Below are positions 1 to 9,026 of a DNA stretch of 37,967 nucleotides, piece after piece. A program made the translations under genes and the position numbers. The DNA is from UBA1413 sp964461455. Its GTDB lineage: Bacteria > Bacteroidota > Bacteroidia > Bacteroidales > Prolixibacteraceae. The stretch covers positions 1-37,967 of the forward strand of contig CAYWUJ010000024.1 of assembly GCA_964461455.1 (NCBI GenBank), given 5' to 3'. The notes under the pieces are model-generated. The model did not search any database. It had not been told where the DNA came from and saw nothing but the letters and a program-made list of their open reading frames with translations. Positions within the stretch are counted from its first letter, which is position 1; every line of letters starts with the position of its first letter.

Positions 1-1527
1 CACCACCGATTTGGAAGGAAGGGTGACTTCCAGGGTTCCGGGAGCGATCATTTTAAAATTCTTAAAGGCCGCCGGTTTAACAGTTTCCGGCTTGTCGAAA
101 GTATTGACGGCATTGAAGGCCGGAGCCGTCAGCACAGTGGCTCCGTTGACCTTTGCCGGCTTTTTCCCGTTGAATTCCACCGTCAGTTTCACCTCCTTGC
201 CCGGATTCACATTGCTCAGCGACACATGCACCTTTCCTGCGGCGTCGCGTGAAACGGTCTGGCTGATCGCCGGCACCGACGCGTCACCACGGGTGTAGTT
301 CTCACTGATCAGGAACCCCTTCAGCAGGGTGGCGTCGCCATGTACCTTGTACATATTAAATACATGGTAGGTGGGCGTCAGCACCATTTTGTCGCCTTCG
401 GTCAGGATCATCGCCTGCAAGACATTGACGGTCTGGGCAATATTGGCCATTCTCACCCGGTCGGCGTTGTGGTTGAAAATATCAAAGGTGGTGGCGGCGA
501 TCAGGGCGTCGCGCATGGAATTCTGCTGAAACAGAAAACCGGGATTGGTGCCGGGCTCCACGTCGGTCCAGATGCCCCACTCATCGACATAGAGCCCCAC
601 CCTCTTCCGGGGGTCGAATTCGTCCATCACAGTACTGTGGCGACGCACCAGCTCTTCCATGCGAAGACCCTTGCTGATCCCCGAAAAGTAGAGATCTTCG
701 TCAAATCCGGTGGCTGCGGTTTTATTGCCCCAGCCCGGACCGGCAATCGTATAGTAATGGACCGAGAGGGCGTCCATGTTCCTGGCGGCATTCTGCATCA
801 CCACCTTGGTCCAGTTGTAGTCCTCACCATTGGCCCCGCAGCCTACCCTGACCATCCGGTCATGGGCATATTCCCAGACATATCCCGAGTATTGCCGCAG
901 CAGGTTGGAGTAGTACTCGGGAGTCATGTTCCCCCCGCAACCCCAGCTCTCATTACCCACTCCCATGAAACGCACATTCCAGGGTTTTTCACGGCCGTTC
1001 TGCCTGCGCAGGTTGGCCATTTCCACATCATCATCAGAAATCATGTATTCGATCCAGTCGACCATCTCGCTGACGGTGCCGCTGCCTACATTGGCTGAAA
1101 TATAGGCATCACATCCCAGCATCTCACAGAAATCGAGAAATTCATGGGTCCCGAAACTGTTGTCTTCAACCGTTCCACCCCAGAATACATTTTTTATCTT
1201 CGGCCGCTGCCCCTTCGGACCAATGCCGTCTCTCCAGTGATAGGTGTCGGCAAAACAGCCTCCCGGCCAACGCAAAACGGGAATGTCCAGAGCCTTGAGC
1301 GCCTCAAAGACATCCTTGCGGTACCCGTTGATGTTGGGAATCGGGGAATCGGGACCTACCCATATCCCGTCATAGATACACCTGCCCAGGTGCTCGGCAA
1401 AGTGCCCATAAATATACCGGCTGATCTCAGGCCCGTCCTGTGTGGCATCGACGGTCAGCCTGTTCTGGGAATTGGCTCCGAAAAACACTCCCAACACGAA
1501 AATCATGGTCAGAATCGTACGCTTCAT
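1..1527 (-). CDS. GH51 alpha-L-arabinofuranosidase (3' end cut by the window)
   Basis: Retaining exo-acting arabinofuranosidase that removes alpha-L-arabinofuranosyl side chains from arabinoxylan, arabinan or arabinoxyloglucan. The frame is open from the ATG at 1527 to base 1 (509 codons), so only the last few residues should be missing. The first ~20 residues (MKRTILTMIFVLGVFFGANS) form a signal peptide, placing the enzyme in the periplasm or beyond. GH51 hallmarks are visible: LRWPGGCFADTYHWRDGIGP near residue 85, the acid/base Glu in GVGNESWG (about E193) and the nucleophile Glu in YVDEWGIW (about E316), followed by a C-terminal beta-sandwich region. It is the most downstream gene in this window of a minus-strand block that also holds GH9 and GH31 enzymes. 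The family call is firm; the natural substrate is inferred from the neighbours. Confidence 0.95.
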   Translation of the reverse strand, partial: MKRTILTMIFVLGVFFGANSQNRLTVDATQDGPEISRYIYGHFAEHLGRCIYDGIWVGPDSPIPNINGYRKDVFEALKALDIPVLRWPGGCFADTYHWRDGIGPKGQRPKIKNVFWGGTVEDNSFGTHEFLDFCEMLGCDAYISANVGSGTVSEMVDWIEYMISDDDVEMANLRRQNGREKPWNVRFMGVGNESWGCGGNMTPEYYSNLLRQYSGYVWEYAHDRMVRVGCGANGEDYNWTKVVMQNAARNMDALSVHYYTIAGPGWGNKTAATGFDEDLYFSGISKGLRMEELVRRHSTVMDEFDPRKRVGLYVDEWGIWTDVEPGTNPGFLFQQNSMRDALIAATTFDIFNHNADRVRMANIAQTVNVLQAMILTEGDKMVLTPTYHVFNMYKVHGDATLLKGFLISENYTRGDASVPAISQTVSRDAAGKVHVSLSNVNPGKEVKLTVEFNGKKPAKVNGATVLTAPAFNAVNTFDKPETVKPAAFKNFKMIAPGTLEVTLPSKSVV

Positions 1528-1548
1528 AGAGAATATGTTTTAGATTTT

Positions 1549-1556
1549 CAAAATTA
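1549..1556 (-). promoter_or_regulatory. Candidate -7 promoter element for the GH51 gene
   Basis: On the minus strand these bases read TAATTTTG, an exact match to the Bacteroidota -7 consensus TAnnTTTG. The element lies about 20 bases upstream of the GH51 ATG, which would give a very short leader. I see no clear TTTG -33 element at the usual spacing, so this is a candidate only. If real, GH51 can be transcribed apart from the upstream GH42-like gene. Confidence 0.35.
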
Positions 1557-1647
1557 CCGTAAATATAACAGTATTTTATACACTTAATATCAGGTCTGCA
1601 ACTTTCCCTGGGTTGTTTGAGAGCCCGATAAAATAACGGGTACCCTT

Positions 1648-3522
1648 TCACTCGGCCTTCAGGACCACAAAGGAGTGGGGTCTGATTTCCAGGGAGAAAG
1701 TGTGGATGGTGACGGGGGCATTTCTTCCGAAGGCAGGTATGTTCCTGTTGACGGAAGGGCTGGTTTCCCCGGTTTCCAGGTTGGTCATCGTGGTAAGGTT
1801 CAGGGAGGAGGTGAGATTCACCCTGACGGTGGTATCGGCGAAGGATTCCACGATGTAGGTATTGTTATCGTAGGCAAAGAGGCTGACATAGCCGGGACCT
1901 TCGAGCTGCACGGGGAGATGGCCGGCAATAGTCTGCCTGATGCGGTTTAGCACGGGTGCAGGCAGGAAGTAAAGGTCCACGAAGTTGTCGGGGATGGTCA
2001 GGACGTAGAGTTTGCCCTTGCTGTATCCGGCAAAGTGGAGGATGGGCCAACCGTTGGTGTCGTCGAGGGCTGAGATCTCCTCCCAGGAGTCATTGGTGAG
2101 GTATGAGACCTGGGGAATGAGGATGTCGCGGTCAGCAAAGGAGGCGGGGCCCCATCCTGCCGTGAACTGCCTGACCAACGCCTTGCGGCCGGTAGTGCGG
2201 ATTTCGGCGATATCCTCAATGCCCCTTCCCTGAAGGGCTTTCAGCAATCCGGTGGTGATCACCGCCGTATTTCCCCCCCGGAGGTGGTTTTTGATCTTTT
2301 CGGCAATCTGCGGGTCAAAGGCCGCGGCTTCCGTCAGGAAAACCACGGGTTCCCCTTCGGGAAAGCGGGGAACGATATCCATGGGGATGCCCGCCATTCC
2401 CAGGGTGTTGTGGAGGAACTCCTCACCCGTCGAGTGGAAAGGCTTGTAGCTCTTGACACCCACGGGATTTCCCAGGCTGCCCAGAAACTTGTCGACCTTT
2501 TCAAAGGTATATCCGGCGGCGCGGGCCATGGTGGTGGGGGTGACCTCCGGTTTTCCGGGGAGGGCCACGGGTTGCATCATGGCGTCGAAGTCGAAGCTGG
2601 TTCCCTCTCCCTGCCAGGGGGCCCGGGTCTCCTTCCTGATGGGGTACATCATCTGCCGGAGGTCGAAAAGGGTGATCTCGGGAGCCTTGGCAAACAGGGT
2701 GATCCAGAGTTGCTCGGCATAGCGGTCCATCGTGCGCATCCCGCCGGTGTCGACCCAGCCGCCGCCGTTCCCTCCCGGCTTCAGGTTTTCGAAATAACGG
2801 AAGATGTTATACCCCAGGTAAGCCTGCAGGTGCTGGGCTGAAGAGGGATCGCGCGTTTCCGTGCCGGTATAAATGCCGTCGAACATCGCCGGCTGTGCCT
2901 CCAGGTTAAAACCCAATCCCTGGAAATGGTCATACCAGTTGGGATATTTGATCACCACTTTGATGTCGGGGTTAACCGCGCGGGCCGGCTCAATGACCAG
3001 GTCACGGGCCGCCGCCTTCATCAGTTCCAGCCGGTAACTGGTCCAGCTCTTCTCTCCCTTGGCCGCAATGCAAAGATCGCACTTGCAGCTGGTAAAGAAA
3101 AAATCGTCGAGGATGAGCTCATCAAAATTGCGGGCGGTATACTCCACGATCTCCTTCACCTTGGCCCGGTGTTCCGGATTGGTGTAGCAAAAGGTCTCAA
3201 ACCGGTTGCTCTCGTCGATGGTGAGGGTGATGCCTCCCGCCGTTTCCACACCCCGGGCCTTAAAAAAGGCCTTGGCCTGGTCGAGGGTGGCCTGGTCCAC
3301 GATCACCAGGTCGCGGTGGGTCTCCAGGTAGATCTTGTCAACGGCCACCTGGCGGGAGACTTCCTCCCACACCTGGCTGAGCCACACCGGGTCACTCATT
3401 TTCTGCGTCTCATAGGAGCGGGAATAGACCGCCACCCTGAAATTCTTATAGTTCCCGGCGGCAGCCTGTTGGGCCTGAAGACCCAACAGGAGCACCACGA
3501 TCAGTCTGATTCTTGACTTCAT
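1648..3522 (-). CDS. Secreted GH42-like TIM-barrel protein, putative glycoside hydrolase
   Basis: 624-residue exported protein of unknown activity. Residues 1-22 are a signal peptide with an AAAG-type cleavage region. Residues ~25-330 look like a TIM barrel: FDELILDDFFF (about 133-143) carries an Asp pair at a strand end, followed by a CKCDLC cysteine cluster, and GIYTGTETRD holds a candidate second acidic residue. Residues ~385-450 (EPVVFLTEAAAF through GGNTAVITTG) resemble the Rossmann-like trimerisation domain of GH42 beta-galactosidases, and the tail resembles a small beta-sandwich. I do not recognise the family, and which acidic residues are catalytic is inference. It lies between the GH51 and GH9 genes, so a role on the same glycan is likely. 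Alternatives are a non-catalytic or differently specific GH-A-like protein. Confidence 0.75.
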   Translation of the reverse strand: MKSRIRLIVVLLLGLQAQQAAAGNYKNFRVAVYSRSYETQKMSDPVWLSQVWEEVSRQVAVDKIYLETHRDLVIVDQATLDQAKAFFKARGVETAGGITLTIDESNRFETFCYTNPEHRAKVKEIVEYTARNFDELILDDFFFTSCKCDLCIAAKGEKSWTSYRLELMKAAARDLVIEPARAVNPDIKVVIKYPNWYDHFQGLGFNLEAQPAMFDGIYTGTETRDPSSAQHLQAYLGYNIFRYFENLKPGGNGGGWVDTGGMRTMDRYAEQLWITLFAKAPEITLFDLRQMMYPIRKETRAPWQGEGTSFDFDAMMQPVALPGKPEVTPTTMARAAGYTFEKVDKFLGSLGNPVGVKSYKPFHSTGEEFLHNTLGMAGIPMDIVPRFPEGEPVVFLTEAAAFDPQIAEKIKNHLRGGNTAVITTGLLKALQGRGIEDIAEIRTTGRKALVRQFTAGWGPASFADRDILIPQVSYLTNDSWEEISALDDTNGWPILHFAGYSKGKLYVLTIPDNFVDLYFLPAPVLNRIRQTIAGHLPVQLEGPGYVSLFAYDNNTYIVESFADTTVRVNLTSSLNLTTMTNLETGETSPSVNRNIPAFGRNAPVTIHTFSLEIRPHSFVVLKAE

Positions 3523-3558
3523 ACGTTTAAATTCTACCGATAAAACGTTAATACATTG

Positions 3559-3580
3559 AAAAACCTGCCCGATCTGCAGG
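3559..3580 (-). terminator. Weak candidate terminator downstream of the GH9 gene
   Basis: On the minus strand a 5-bp stem (CCTGC/GCAGG) with a 7-base loop is followed by five T residues. It lies about 140 bases past the GH9 stop codon and just before the next gene. The short stem makes it a weak terminator; it may only attenuate read-through into the GH42-like gene. Confidence 0.25.
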
Positions 3581-3720
3581 CATTATCCATACCCCTTTTA
3601 TCCTGTATCCACTGTGGCCCCGGGTACCCGTCCTGATGGCCGGGTGTTGCGCCACGGGAAGAACAGCTACCCTGACTCCGGGAAAGCGGATGATCGTCAG
3701 GGTCAGGCTATAAAACCAGG

Positions 3721-5367
3721 TCAGGGTTGTGCGAACCAGGCCAGGGCAAACACCAGGGGAGCCTGCCAGTTGATACAAATTTCATTATGGGAATAGCTCT
3801 CTTCGAGGTCAACCCAATCGGTGGCGCTGTGGCCGCCACCGACGAGGTAACCCGGCCACGGGGCTTCGATGGAATCGGCACCCGAGCGGCGGTCATGGGG
3901 TTTCATCGGGGGGTTAAGGCCTACCCCGGTCACAAATGAACGGTTGTAGTGGTTACGGCCGAAGAGATGACCGACGGCATCCAGGGCCGTATTCACATAT
4001 TTCTGATCGGGTTGCAGCTGGTTAGCCACGAAAAGGTTGACCGTCTGACGGGCCACCGTGCCGTTGCATCCCCAGTAGTAACGACCGCCCAGGGGCCTGC
4101 CGTAAACATCATTCTGTGCATTGCGCACCAGTTCATCGGCCACGGCCAGACAGTTTTTCTTCAACGCTTCCTGAACGGCAGGATTCTTGCCTTCTCTTTT
4201 TGAGAGCAGGTAAGTGAACATCCCCTGGTTGCCCTGGTTACCCCAGTCCCAGTTTTCTTCAATTTCGAAACCTGCAGCAGCCGCCTGCTTTTCGAAATCG
4301 GCCAGGAATTCCTCCTCTCCCGTGGTTTCCCACATCTCGGCAGCCGCCCAGAGACGGTCGTCGGGGTCTTTGGTCTGGTATCCTCCCGTTTTGAAGTCTC
4401 CCTGCACAAAGCCTTTATCTTCAGGGTTATTTCTCAGGAAAGCATAGCTGACCCTGGCTGCTTCGAGACATTTGGCGGCATAATCAGCGTCAAAGGGCTG
4501 ATAAACCCTTGCGGCTTTGGCCATCATGGCCACAAAATCAGCCGTGGCGGCCGAACTCCACTCCGTAAAATATCGCTGGGCACTGTCCTGGTCGGCCATG
4601 ATAAAGGGGGAAAACTGCACCCTGGTCAGCTTGTGGGATACCCGTCCCGAACCATCGGGGTACTGCATCTTCAGCAGCCAATCGGTCTCCCACTTCATCT
4701 CCTTCAGAAATTCCGGAAAACCGGGGGCGGTTTCGGGAAGGTTCAGGGCGATTTTTTCAAGCTGCGGTTGAAAATGTTCCCATGCCAGGAATAAAACACC
4801 CACGGTCACTCCGGCATTGGTCACATACTTGCCATAGTCACCGGCATCATGCCATCCACCGGTGCCATCACGCTGGCTTCCTGCTTTCCCCAGGTAATCC
4901 TCATACCCGTCGTTCAGGTGGCAGGCTGCCTGGTGGTAATGGTTTCCCTGGTGTTCCCCGTCAACCGCCATGCCGCAACGCCAGAGGTAAAATCCCCGCA
5001 TCGCGGTCGCATAAGCGTCGTTGTATACCTTTTCCCCTACCGGGAAATCGATCGACCTTCCCACTCCGGGAACTTCCAGATAATAGCTTCCGGGGGCGGT
5101 CACACCGCTGAAATCGGCACTCCACACCTCCCCGCCAACATCTTCCTGGGATACGGGTCCGGCAGTGGAACCTTCCAGCACTACCTTTCCGGTAGCAGCA
5201 TCGCGGACCATAAAAACAGAACAGGAGGCTGTAATGGTCGCCTGCTTGACACTCTCAGGCAGAAAACCGAGGGAACTGAGCTTTACCGCTTCCACAATCT
5301 CGGCGGCGGGTTTCGGCGTGCAACTCCACAGGCCAAAAAGTAACAGGATTAAAGAGATTTTTCTCAT
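3721..5367 (-). CDS. GH9 endoglucanase, lipoprotein
   Basis: Inverting endo-beta-1,4-glucanase expected to cut the glucan backbone of cellulose-like polymers or xyloglucan. The 548 residues begin with a lipoprotein signal (LFGLWSC, lipid-modified Cys16), so it is membrane-anchored and probably periplasmic or surface-exposed. Residues ~25-110 form the N-terminal Ig-like domain common in GH9 (CelD_N type). The catalytic domain starts near 113. GWHDAGDYGKYV holds the catalytic base Asp pair (D174, D177), LNPPMKPHDRRSGAD near 475 is the conserved His/Arg motif, and SHNEICINWQAPLV near the C-terminus holds the catalytic acid E529. All key residues are present. It lies between the GH42-like gene and the GH31 alpha-xylosidase, a pairing also seen in characterised Bacteroides xyloglucan loci. 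Confidence 0.95.
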   Translation of the reverse strand: MRKISLILLLFGLWSCTPKPAAEIVEAVKLSSLGFLPESVKQATITASCSVFMVRDAATGKVVLEGSTAGPVSQEDVGGEVWSADFSGVTAPGSYYLEVPGVGRSIDFPVGEKVYNDAYATAMRGFYLWRCGMAVDGEHQGNHYHQAACHLNDGYEDYLGKAGSQRDGTGGWHDAGDYGKYVTNAGVTVGVLFLAWEHFQPQLEKIALNLPETAPGFPEFLKEMKWETDWLLKMQYPDGSGRVSHKLTRVQFSPFIMADQDSAQRYFTEWSSAATADFVAMMAKAARVYQPFDADYAAKCLEAARVSYAFLRNNPEDKGFVQGDFKTGGYQTKDPDDRLWAAAEMWETTGEEEFLADFEKQAAAAGFEIEENWDWGNQGNQGMFTYLLSKREGKNPAVQEALKKNCLAVADELVRNAQNDVYGRPLGGRYYWGCNGTVARQTVNLFVANQLQPDQKYVNTALDAVGHLFGRNHYNRSFVTGVGLNPPMKPHDRRSGADSIEAPWPGYLVGGGHSATDWVDLEESYSHNEICINWQAPLVFALAWFAQP

Positions 5368-5559
5368 GATTAATTATATTAGTGATGGTAATTGAATACG
5401 ATGCATAGCTCTGTTGGGGTTTGATGATTTATGGGATATCCCTGTACCTGCTGTTATTCCCCTCCATTGATGTTCTCTGCTGATCTCACATTGTATCAAC
5501 GATCACCTGTTTCGGGTTGATTACATGTTTGATATGTGAAATCATAAATATCAGCATTT

Positions 5560-7995
5560 TTAACGGTTTCTACGGGCAGAAGGGATAATCCGCCACTCCA
5601 CTTTTCGCTGTCCCTGGTCGGCCAGAAGGCGGAAATGAGTGCCGCTTCCCTGCAAAGTCATGGACACCAACCGGTTATCGGAAGGATGGCAGAAGAGTCC
5701 TGTTAATTCATTTTTTCCTGCGGAATAGGTGACCAGGTCGATACGGGACCAGTCGAGATCGCCGGTCGAAGGTGCCGGGGCGATATGGGGGATTACAGCG
5801 CCGTCACGCACCAGGATCACCGCAGGGATCTCTCCGGCTGTAATATGGTGCCACCCGCCCTCGTACACTTTATTGCTCTGGTAATCGATCCATTTACCGC
5901 GGGGCAGGTAAACCTGGCGGCTGGTGGTGTTGGCCATGAAAAGGGGGGCCACCAGAATATCGCTGCCGAAGAGGTAGGCGTCGTCGACCAGCCAGGCCCC
6001 CGGGTCATCGGGATATTCTATGAACAAAGCCCTCACCATGGGCAATCCGTTTTCGCTGGCATGCTTCGATTGGGCATAGATATAGGGCATCAGGCGGTAT
6101 TTCATTTCATCGGCTTTCCGGAAGGCGTCGTTGAAGCTTTCGCCGTATTCCCAGGGTTCCTTGGGAGGAGCTCCATGACAGCGGGTGTGGGAGGTGAGCA
6201 TGCCGAAGGGAAGCCATCGGCGGTATAGCTCCTCGGGGGTCCGGTTCACGAATCCTCCGATGTCATGGCTCCAGAAGGTAAAGCCACTGAGCCCCAGGGA
6301 GAGTCCTCCGCGCAGGGTGGCTGCCATGGCGGCATCGGTATTGGCGGCGTCACCCCCCCAGTGCAGGGGATAACGCTGACTCCCCGCCCAGGTGGAGCGT
6401 GCCCAGATGATATGCTCGCCGTTCACCTCCCTGGTGATGTCAGCCACCACCTTGTTGTAGCGCAGAGGGTAGAGGTTATGCTCGTAAAAACCGGTGCGCC
6501 CCGAGGCATACACCCCGTTCCAGGGCGCCGCCTCCCCGAAATCTACTTTGATGGCCCCGACCCCCAGTTTCAGCAGGGAAGCAATCTTCTCACCGTACCA
6601 TTCCACCGCCTCAGGATTCGAAAAATCAAGCACCGCATCCTCAAAGGGAAGACCTCCCTTGGCATTGCGGACAAAGAGCCCCTTTTCGATGATCTCGGGG
6701 AAGAGGGTATTTTTGGGCACAAAATAGGGGAGCTGCCAGAGGCAGGTACGGAATCCCAGGTCCTTCAGGTCGGCGATCATCTTGCCGGCATCGTCAAAAC
6801 GGGAAGGCGAGAAAACATAGTCGCAACGCCAGTCGGTTTCGAACCATCCGGTGTCGAAATGGATCACGTCGGCGGGAATGCGGTTTTCGCGTAACCGGGC
6901 CGCCACACCACGCCCGTCGGTTTCCGAGAAATAGGTGATCCTGCTCATCCAGAGGCCGAAGGACCACAACGGCGGCATGGGTGCCTTCCCCGTCAGCGTG
7001 GTATATTCGTCGAGAATCTCCTTCGGGGAGCCCAGAAAGACAAACAAGTCGGCATCTTCATCCCCCATCATCAGGGAAGCCACCTCATCAAAATACTTAC
7101 CGAAATCACAGGTGACCGGCGCCGAAGTGTGCATGAACAATCCGTACCCCTTGCTGCTCAGGTAAAAGGGAATGGGTTTGTACATCGTCTCATTCTTGAC
7201 CCCGTTGGCATCGTCGGCACTCACCACCACTTTCTGGCCCCGCTTGTCGAAGCCTTTGAAATGCTCTCCCAGGCCGAAGATCTTCTCGCCTGTGGTAAGC
7301 GAAAAAACCGCCGCCACACTGCGGCTGTAGTCGGAAGAGCGCCTGACAAAACTGAAGGGTAAAACCGGGGTGAGGGTATTCACATTGTCGGTGGTATGGT
7401 TGGTTTTGGTCACCAGTTTTCCGGCAGCATCATAAAACTCAACATGCCAGGGTTTCTCGCGAATGACCACCGAACCTCCGACATTGGAATAACGGTGACC
7501 ACCCTCTGTTTTTTCATATTTCCAGCTCCCATCGCGGGGGGCCACCCCATCCACCAGCATCAGGGACTCCCCCTCAGGGGAGGTTACTTTTGAGGTCTGC
7601 CACCGCAGCCTGACGGTCCGGGGCGAGATGAATTCTATCGAAAAGGGCAATTCGGGATGCACCTCATACTCCCCTTCCGGAAACTCATTCCCCTCGACCG
7701 GCCTGACAAAGGCCAGCATGTTGTTAAAGGCCTGACGGGTCTTGTACTCCCCCCGCTGCCACTTCAAAAGGCCCTGTCCCGTGGCCGCATCAAAGGAGAC
7801 CAGCTCATCGGCCAGAAAATAGGTGTGGCTGAAATTGCGGAAATCCTCGCTCACATCGATGGGCTCATTCAGCAACACCTGGTTCGGAGCCCCCGAAGCA
7901 GGAGGCAGCTGCGCCATGACCCGGGCACTCCCCAACAGGGTTAGTGCCACAATAATCACAGATATAAAAAAGGAAGAGAAGAAACGGCGTTCCAT
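5560..7995 (-). CDS. GH31 alpha-xylosidase
   Basis: Retaining alpha-glycosidase of 811 residues. Local sequence is closer to the alpha-xylosidase YicI than to alpha-glucosidases: AIKVDFGEAAPWNG (nucleophile D485), RYPLHWGGDAAN (acid/base D549) and SGFTFWSHDIGGF all match YicI-type signatures. It would remove the non-reducing-end xylose from xyloglucan oligosaccharides. Residues 1-29 form a signal peptide (hydrophobic stretch, then ARVMAQ), suggesting a periplasmic enzyme. An N-terminal GH31 beta-sandwich (about 120-330) precedes the barrel, and beta domains follow. It is the first gene of the minus-strand glycan block, 192 bases upstream of GH9. The alpha-xylosidase assignment rests on remembered motif similarity; alpha-glucosidase is the main alternative. 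Confidence 0.9.
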   Translation of the reverse strand: MERRFFSSFFISVIIVALTLLGSARVMAQLPPASGAPNQVLLNEPIDVSEDFRNFSHTYFLADELVSFDAATGQGLLKWQRGEYKTRQAFNNMLAFVRPVEGNEFPEGEYEVHPELPFSIEFISPRTVRLRWQTSKVTSPEGESLMLVDGVAPRDGSWKYEKTEGGHRYSNVGGSVVIREKPWHVEFYDAAGKLVTKTNHTTDNVNTLTPVLPFSFVRRSSDYSRSVAAVFSLTTGEKIFGLGEHFKGFDKRGQKVVVSADDANGVKNETMYKPIPFYLSSKGYGLFMHTSAPVTCDFGKYFDEVASLMMGDEDADLFVFLGSPKEILDEYTTLTGKAPMPPLWSFGLWMSRITYFSETDGRGVAARLRENRIPADVIHFDTGWFETDWRCDYVFSPSRFDDAGKMIADLKDLGFRTCLWQLPYFVPKNTLFPEIIEKGLFVRNAKGGLPFEDAVLDFSNPEAVEWYGEKIASLLKLGVGAIKVDFGEAAPWNGVYASGRTGFYEHNLYPLRYNKVVADITREVNGEHIIWARSTWAGSQRYPLHWGGDAANTDAAMAATLRGGLSLGLSGFTFWSHDIGGFVNRTPEELYRRWLPFGMLTSHTRCHGAPPKEPWEYGESFNDAFRKADEMKYRLMPYIYAQSKHASENGLPMVRALFIEYPDDPGAWLVDDAYLFGSDILVAPLFMANTTSRQVYLPRGKWIDYQSNKVYEGGWHHITAGEIPAVILVRDGAVIPHIAPAPSTGDLDWSRIDLVTYSAGKNELTGLFCHPSDNRLVSMTLQGSGTHFRLLADQGQRKVEWRIIPSARRNR

Positions 7996-8276
7996 AGGCT
8001 TTATTTTGAACTGTCATGATTTGTTGCCGGCCATCCCTGACCATCCACCACCCTTACCGAAAACCAGTCAACCATGACCTGTTCCGGGGAAGATAAGGAT
8101 TCCGGGAGTCCAGGAGTAATTAGTTTCAGGCTGCGGGTGTTGGCCATATGGAAAGTGATCAGTTCCGGAAGGAACGGGAAAATGGTAGTCCCTCTCCTTA
8201 CGGACTTGGTTTTCGCCGGTTTATACTGTCGTTTTTACAGTCAGGTAAAAATAGTGCAGTAAATCGTGAAGACCAA

Positions 8277-8294
8277 ATTTTCAGGCCTGAAAAT
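8277..8294. promoter_or_regulatory. Perfect 18-bp palindrome, possible operator
   Basis: ATTTTCAGGCCTGAAAAT is perfectly self-complementary over 18 bases. It has no loop and no following T tract, so a dimeric regulator site is more likely than a terminator. It lies about 280 bases upstream of the GH31 start and downstream, in the minus-strand sense, of the lipoprotein gene. Which gene it would control, if any, is not shown by the sequence. Confidence 0.35.
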
Positions 8295-8334
8295 CACATC
8301 AATCCTCAAGAGGAGGGCAAAGAATTCAGGGGAA

Positions 8335-8387
8335 TAAAAAAGTTCCGGTGGGGCGCAGGCTGAAGGCCTGTGCCGCGAACCGGAACT
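8335..8387 (-). terminator. Long intrinsic terminator after the surface-protein cluster
   Basis: On the minus strand an outer 9-bp perfect stem (AGTTCCGGT/ACCGGAACT) encloses an inner 9-bp stem (one G-U pair) with a 5-base loop, followed directly by six T residues. It begins about 50 bases beyond the stop codon of the lipoprotein gene, the last gene of the 13300-8436 cluster. It should end that transcript and insulate the GH31 gene. Confidence 0.75.
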
Positions 8388-8435
8388 GTGGTCATATGGG
8401 TAAATGGGGATTGTTACTGCGCCATAACAAGGCTG

Positions 8436-8975
8436 CTAATTATAGGTGATAAAACCTTCGGCGGTCCAGCAACTGCCCTGCCCCGTCATCTCCACGGTAC
8501 CCGTCATGCCTTTAAATTTCCCCGTACCATCATCCATATAGACCGGACCGGTAAAGGTCATGTCGGCCATGGAAATGTAACAGGTTGTTGTAAACCTGTA
8601 AGAGTCCCCGTTGGCTGCCGTAATTCTTCCTGTGGCTTTCTGGACAATCCGCATTTCACCGGTATCCATGAAATGGGCCACATCGAAATAGAGCTCTGTC
8701 ATTATCGAGGGGCTCAGACCGGAGATGACTTCACCGCAGTGGGTCGCATGCCCGCTGATAAAACCTCCGCCTGGCATATAGTTTTCCGGCACATCGGGCG
8801 TATTGGCAATGTGGATAGGCGGCAAATCAGGATTAGGAGTCATGCAGAACCAGGCTTTCATGGGTTTGGTCACCATGGCCTTTTTAAGATCACCGTTTTC
8901 ATCCTCCAGGGCGTCTTTGGCGCAACCGGAAAGGAGAACGAAACAGAATGCCAAAAGATAAATCAAGGATTTCAT
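8436..8975 (-). CDS. Small exported lipoprotein of unknown function
   Basis: About 179 residues when started at the ATG at 8975 rather than the in-frame ATG seven codons upstream. The 8975 start places a lipoprotein signal (MKSLIYLLAFCFVLLSGC, Cys18) at the N-terminus. The mature part is rich in short beta strands and Gly/Thr turns. DGTGKFKGMTGTVEMTGQG near the C-terminus resembles the repeating strand-turn pattern of calycin or allene-oxide-cyclase-like barrels, but I do not assign a family. It follows the tail-fibre-like gene by about 50 bases and precedes a strong terminator, so it is probably the last gene of a three-gene unit of exported proteins. The function is unknown. Confidence 0.8.
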   Translation of the reverse strand: MKSLIYLLAFCFVLLSGCAKDALEDENGDLKKAMVTKPMKAWFCMTPNPDLPPIHIANTPDVPENYMPGGGFISGHATHCGEVISGLSPSIMTELYFDVAHFMDTGEMRIVQKATGRITAANGDSYRFTTTCYISMADMTFTGPVYMDDGTGKFKGMTGTVEMTGQGSCWTAEGFITYN

Positions 8976-9026
8976 AGTCGTAAATTTTAAAGTCATGTAA
9001 TCAAATTTATGAATTCGTGAGACAGA

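Larger units (their letters stand above)
7996..8435. other. 440-base gene-free region between the GH31 gene and the small lipoprotein gene
   Basis: No convincing gene was found; the short plus-strand frames here lack homology-like features. The region holds the upstream sequence of the GH31 gene, a perfect 18-bp palindrome (8277-8294), a long imperfect hairpin with a minus-strand T tract (8341-8387), a small GTTCC/GGAAC hairpin near 8163 and an ACTGT/ACAGT repeat near 8225-8241. It separates the hemicellulose block from the surface-protein cluster. Confidence 0.7.

Noticed and set aside
340..1098. Long plus-strand open frame opposite the GH51 gene
   Set aside because: It is antisense to a clear GH51 coding sequence, has a His/Gly/Val-rich composition typical of reverse-strand translation of G/C-ending codons, and shows no recognisable motif.
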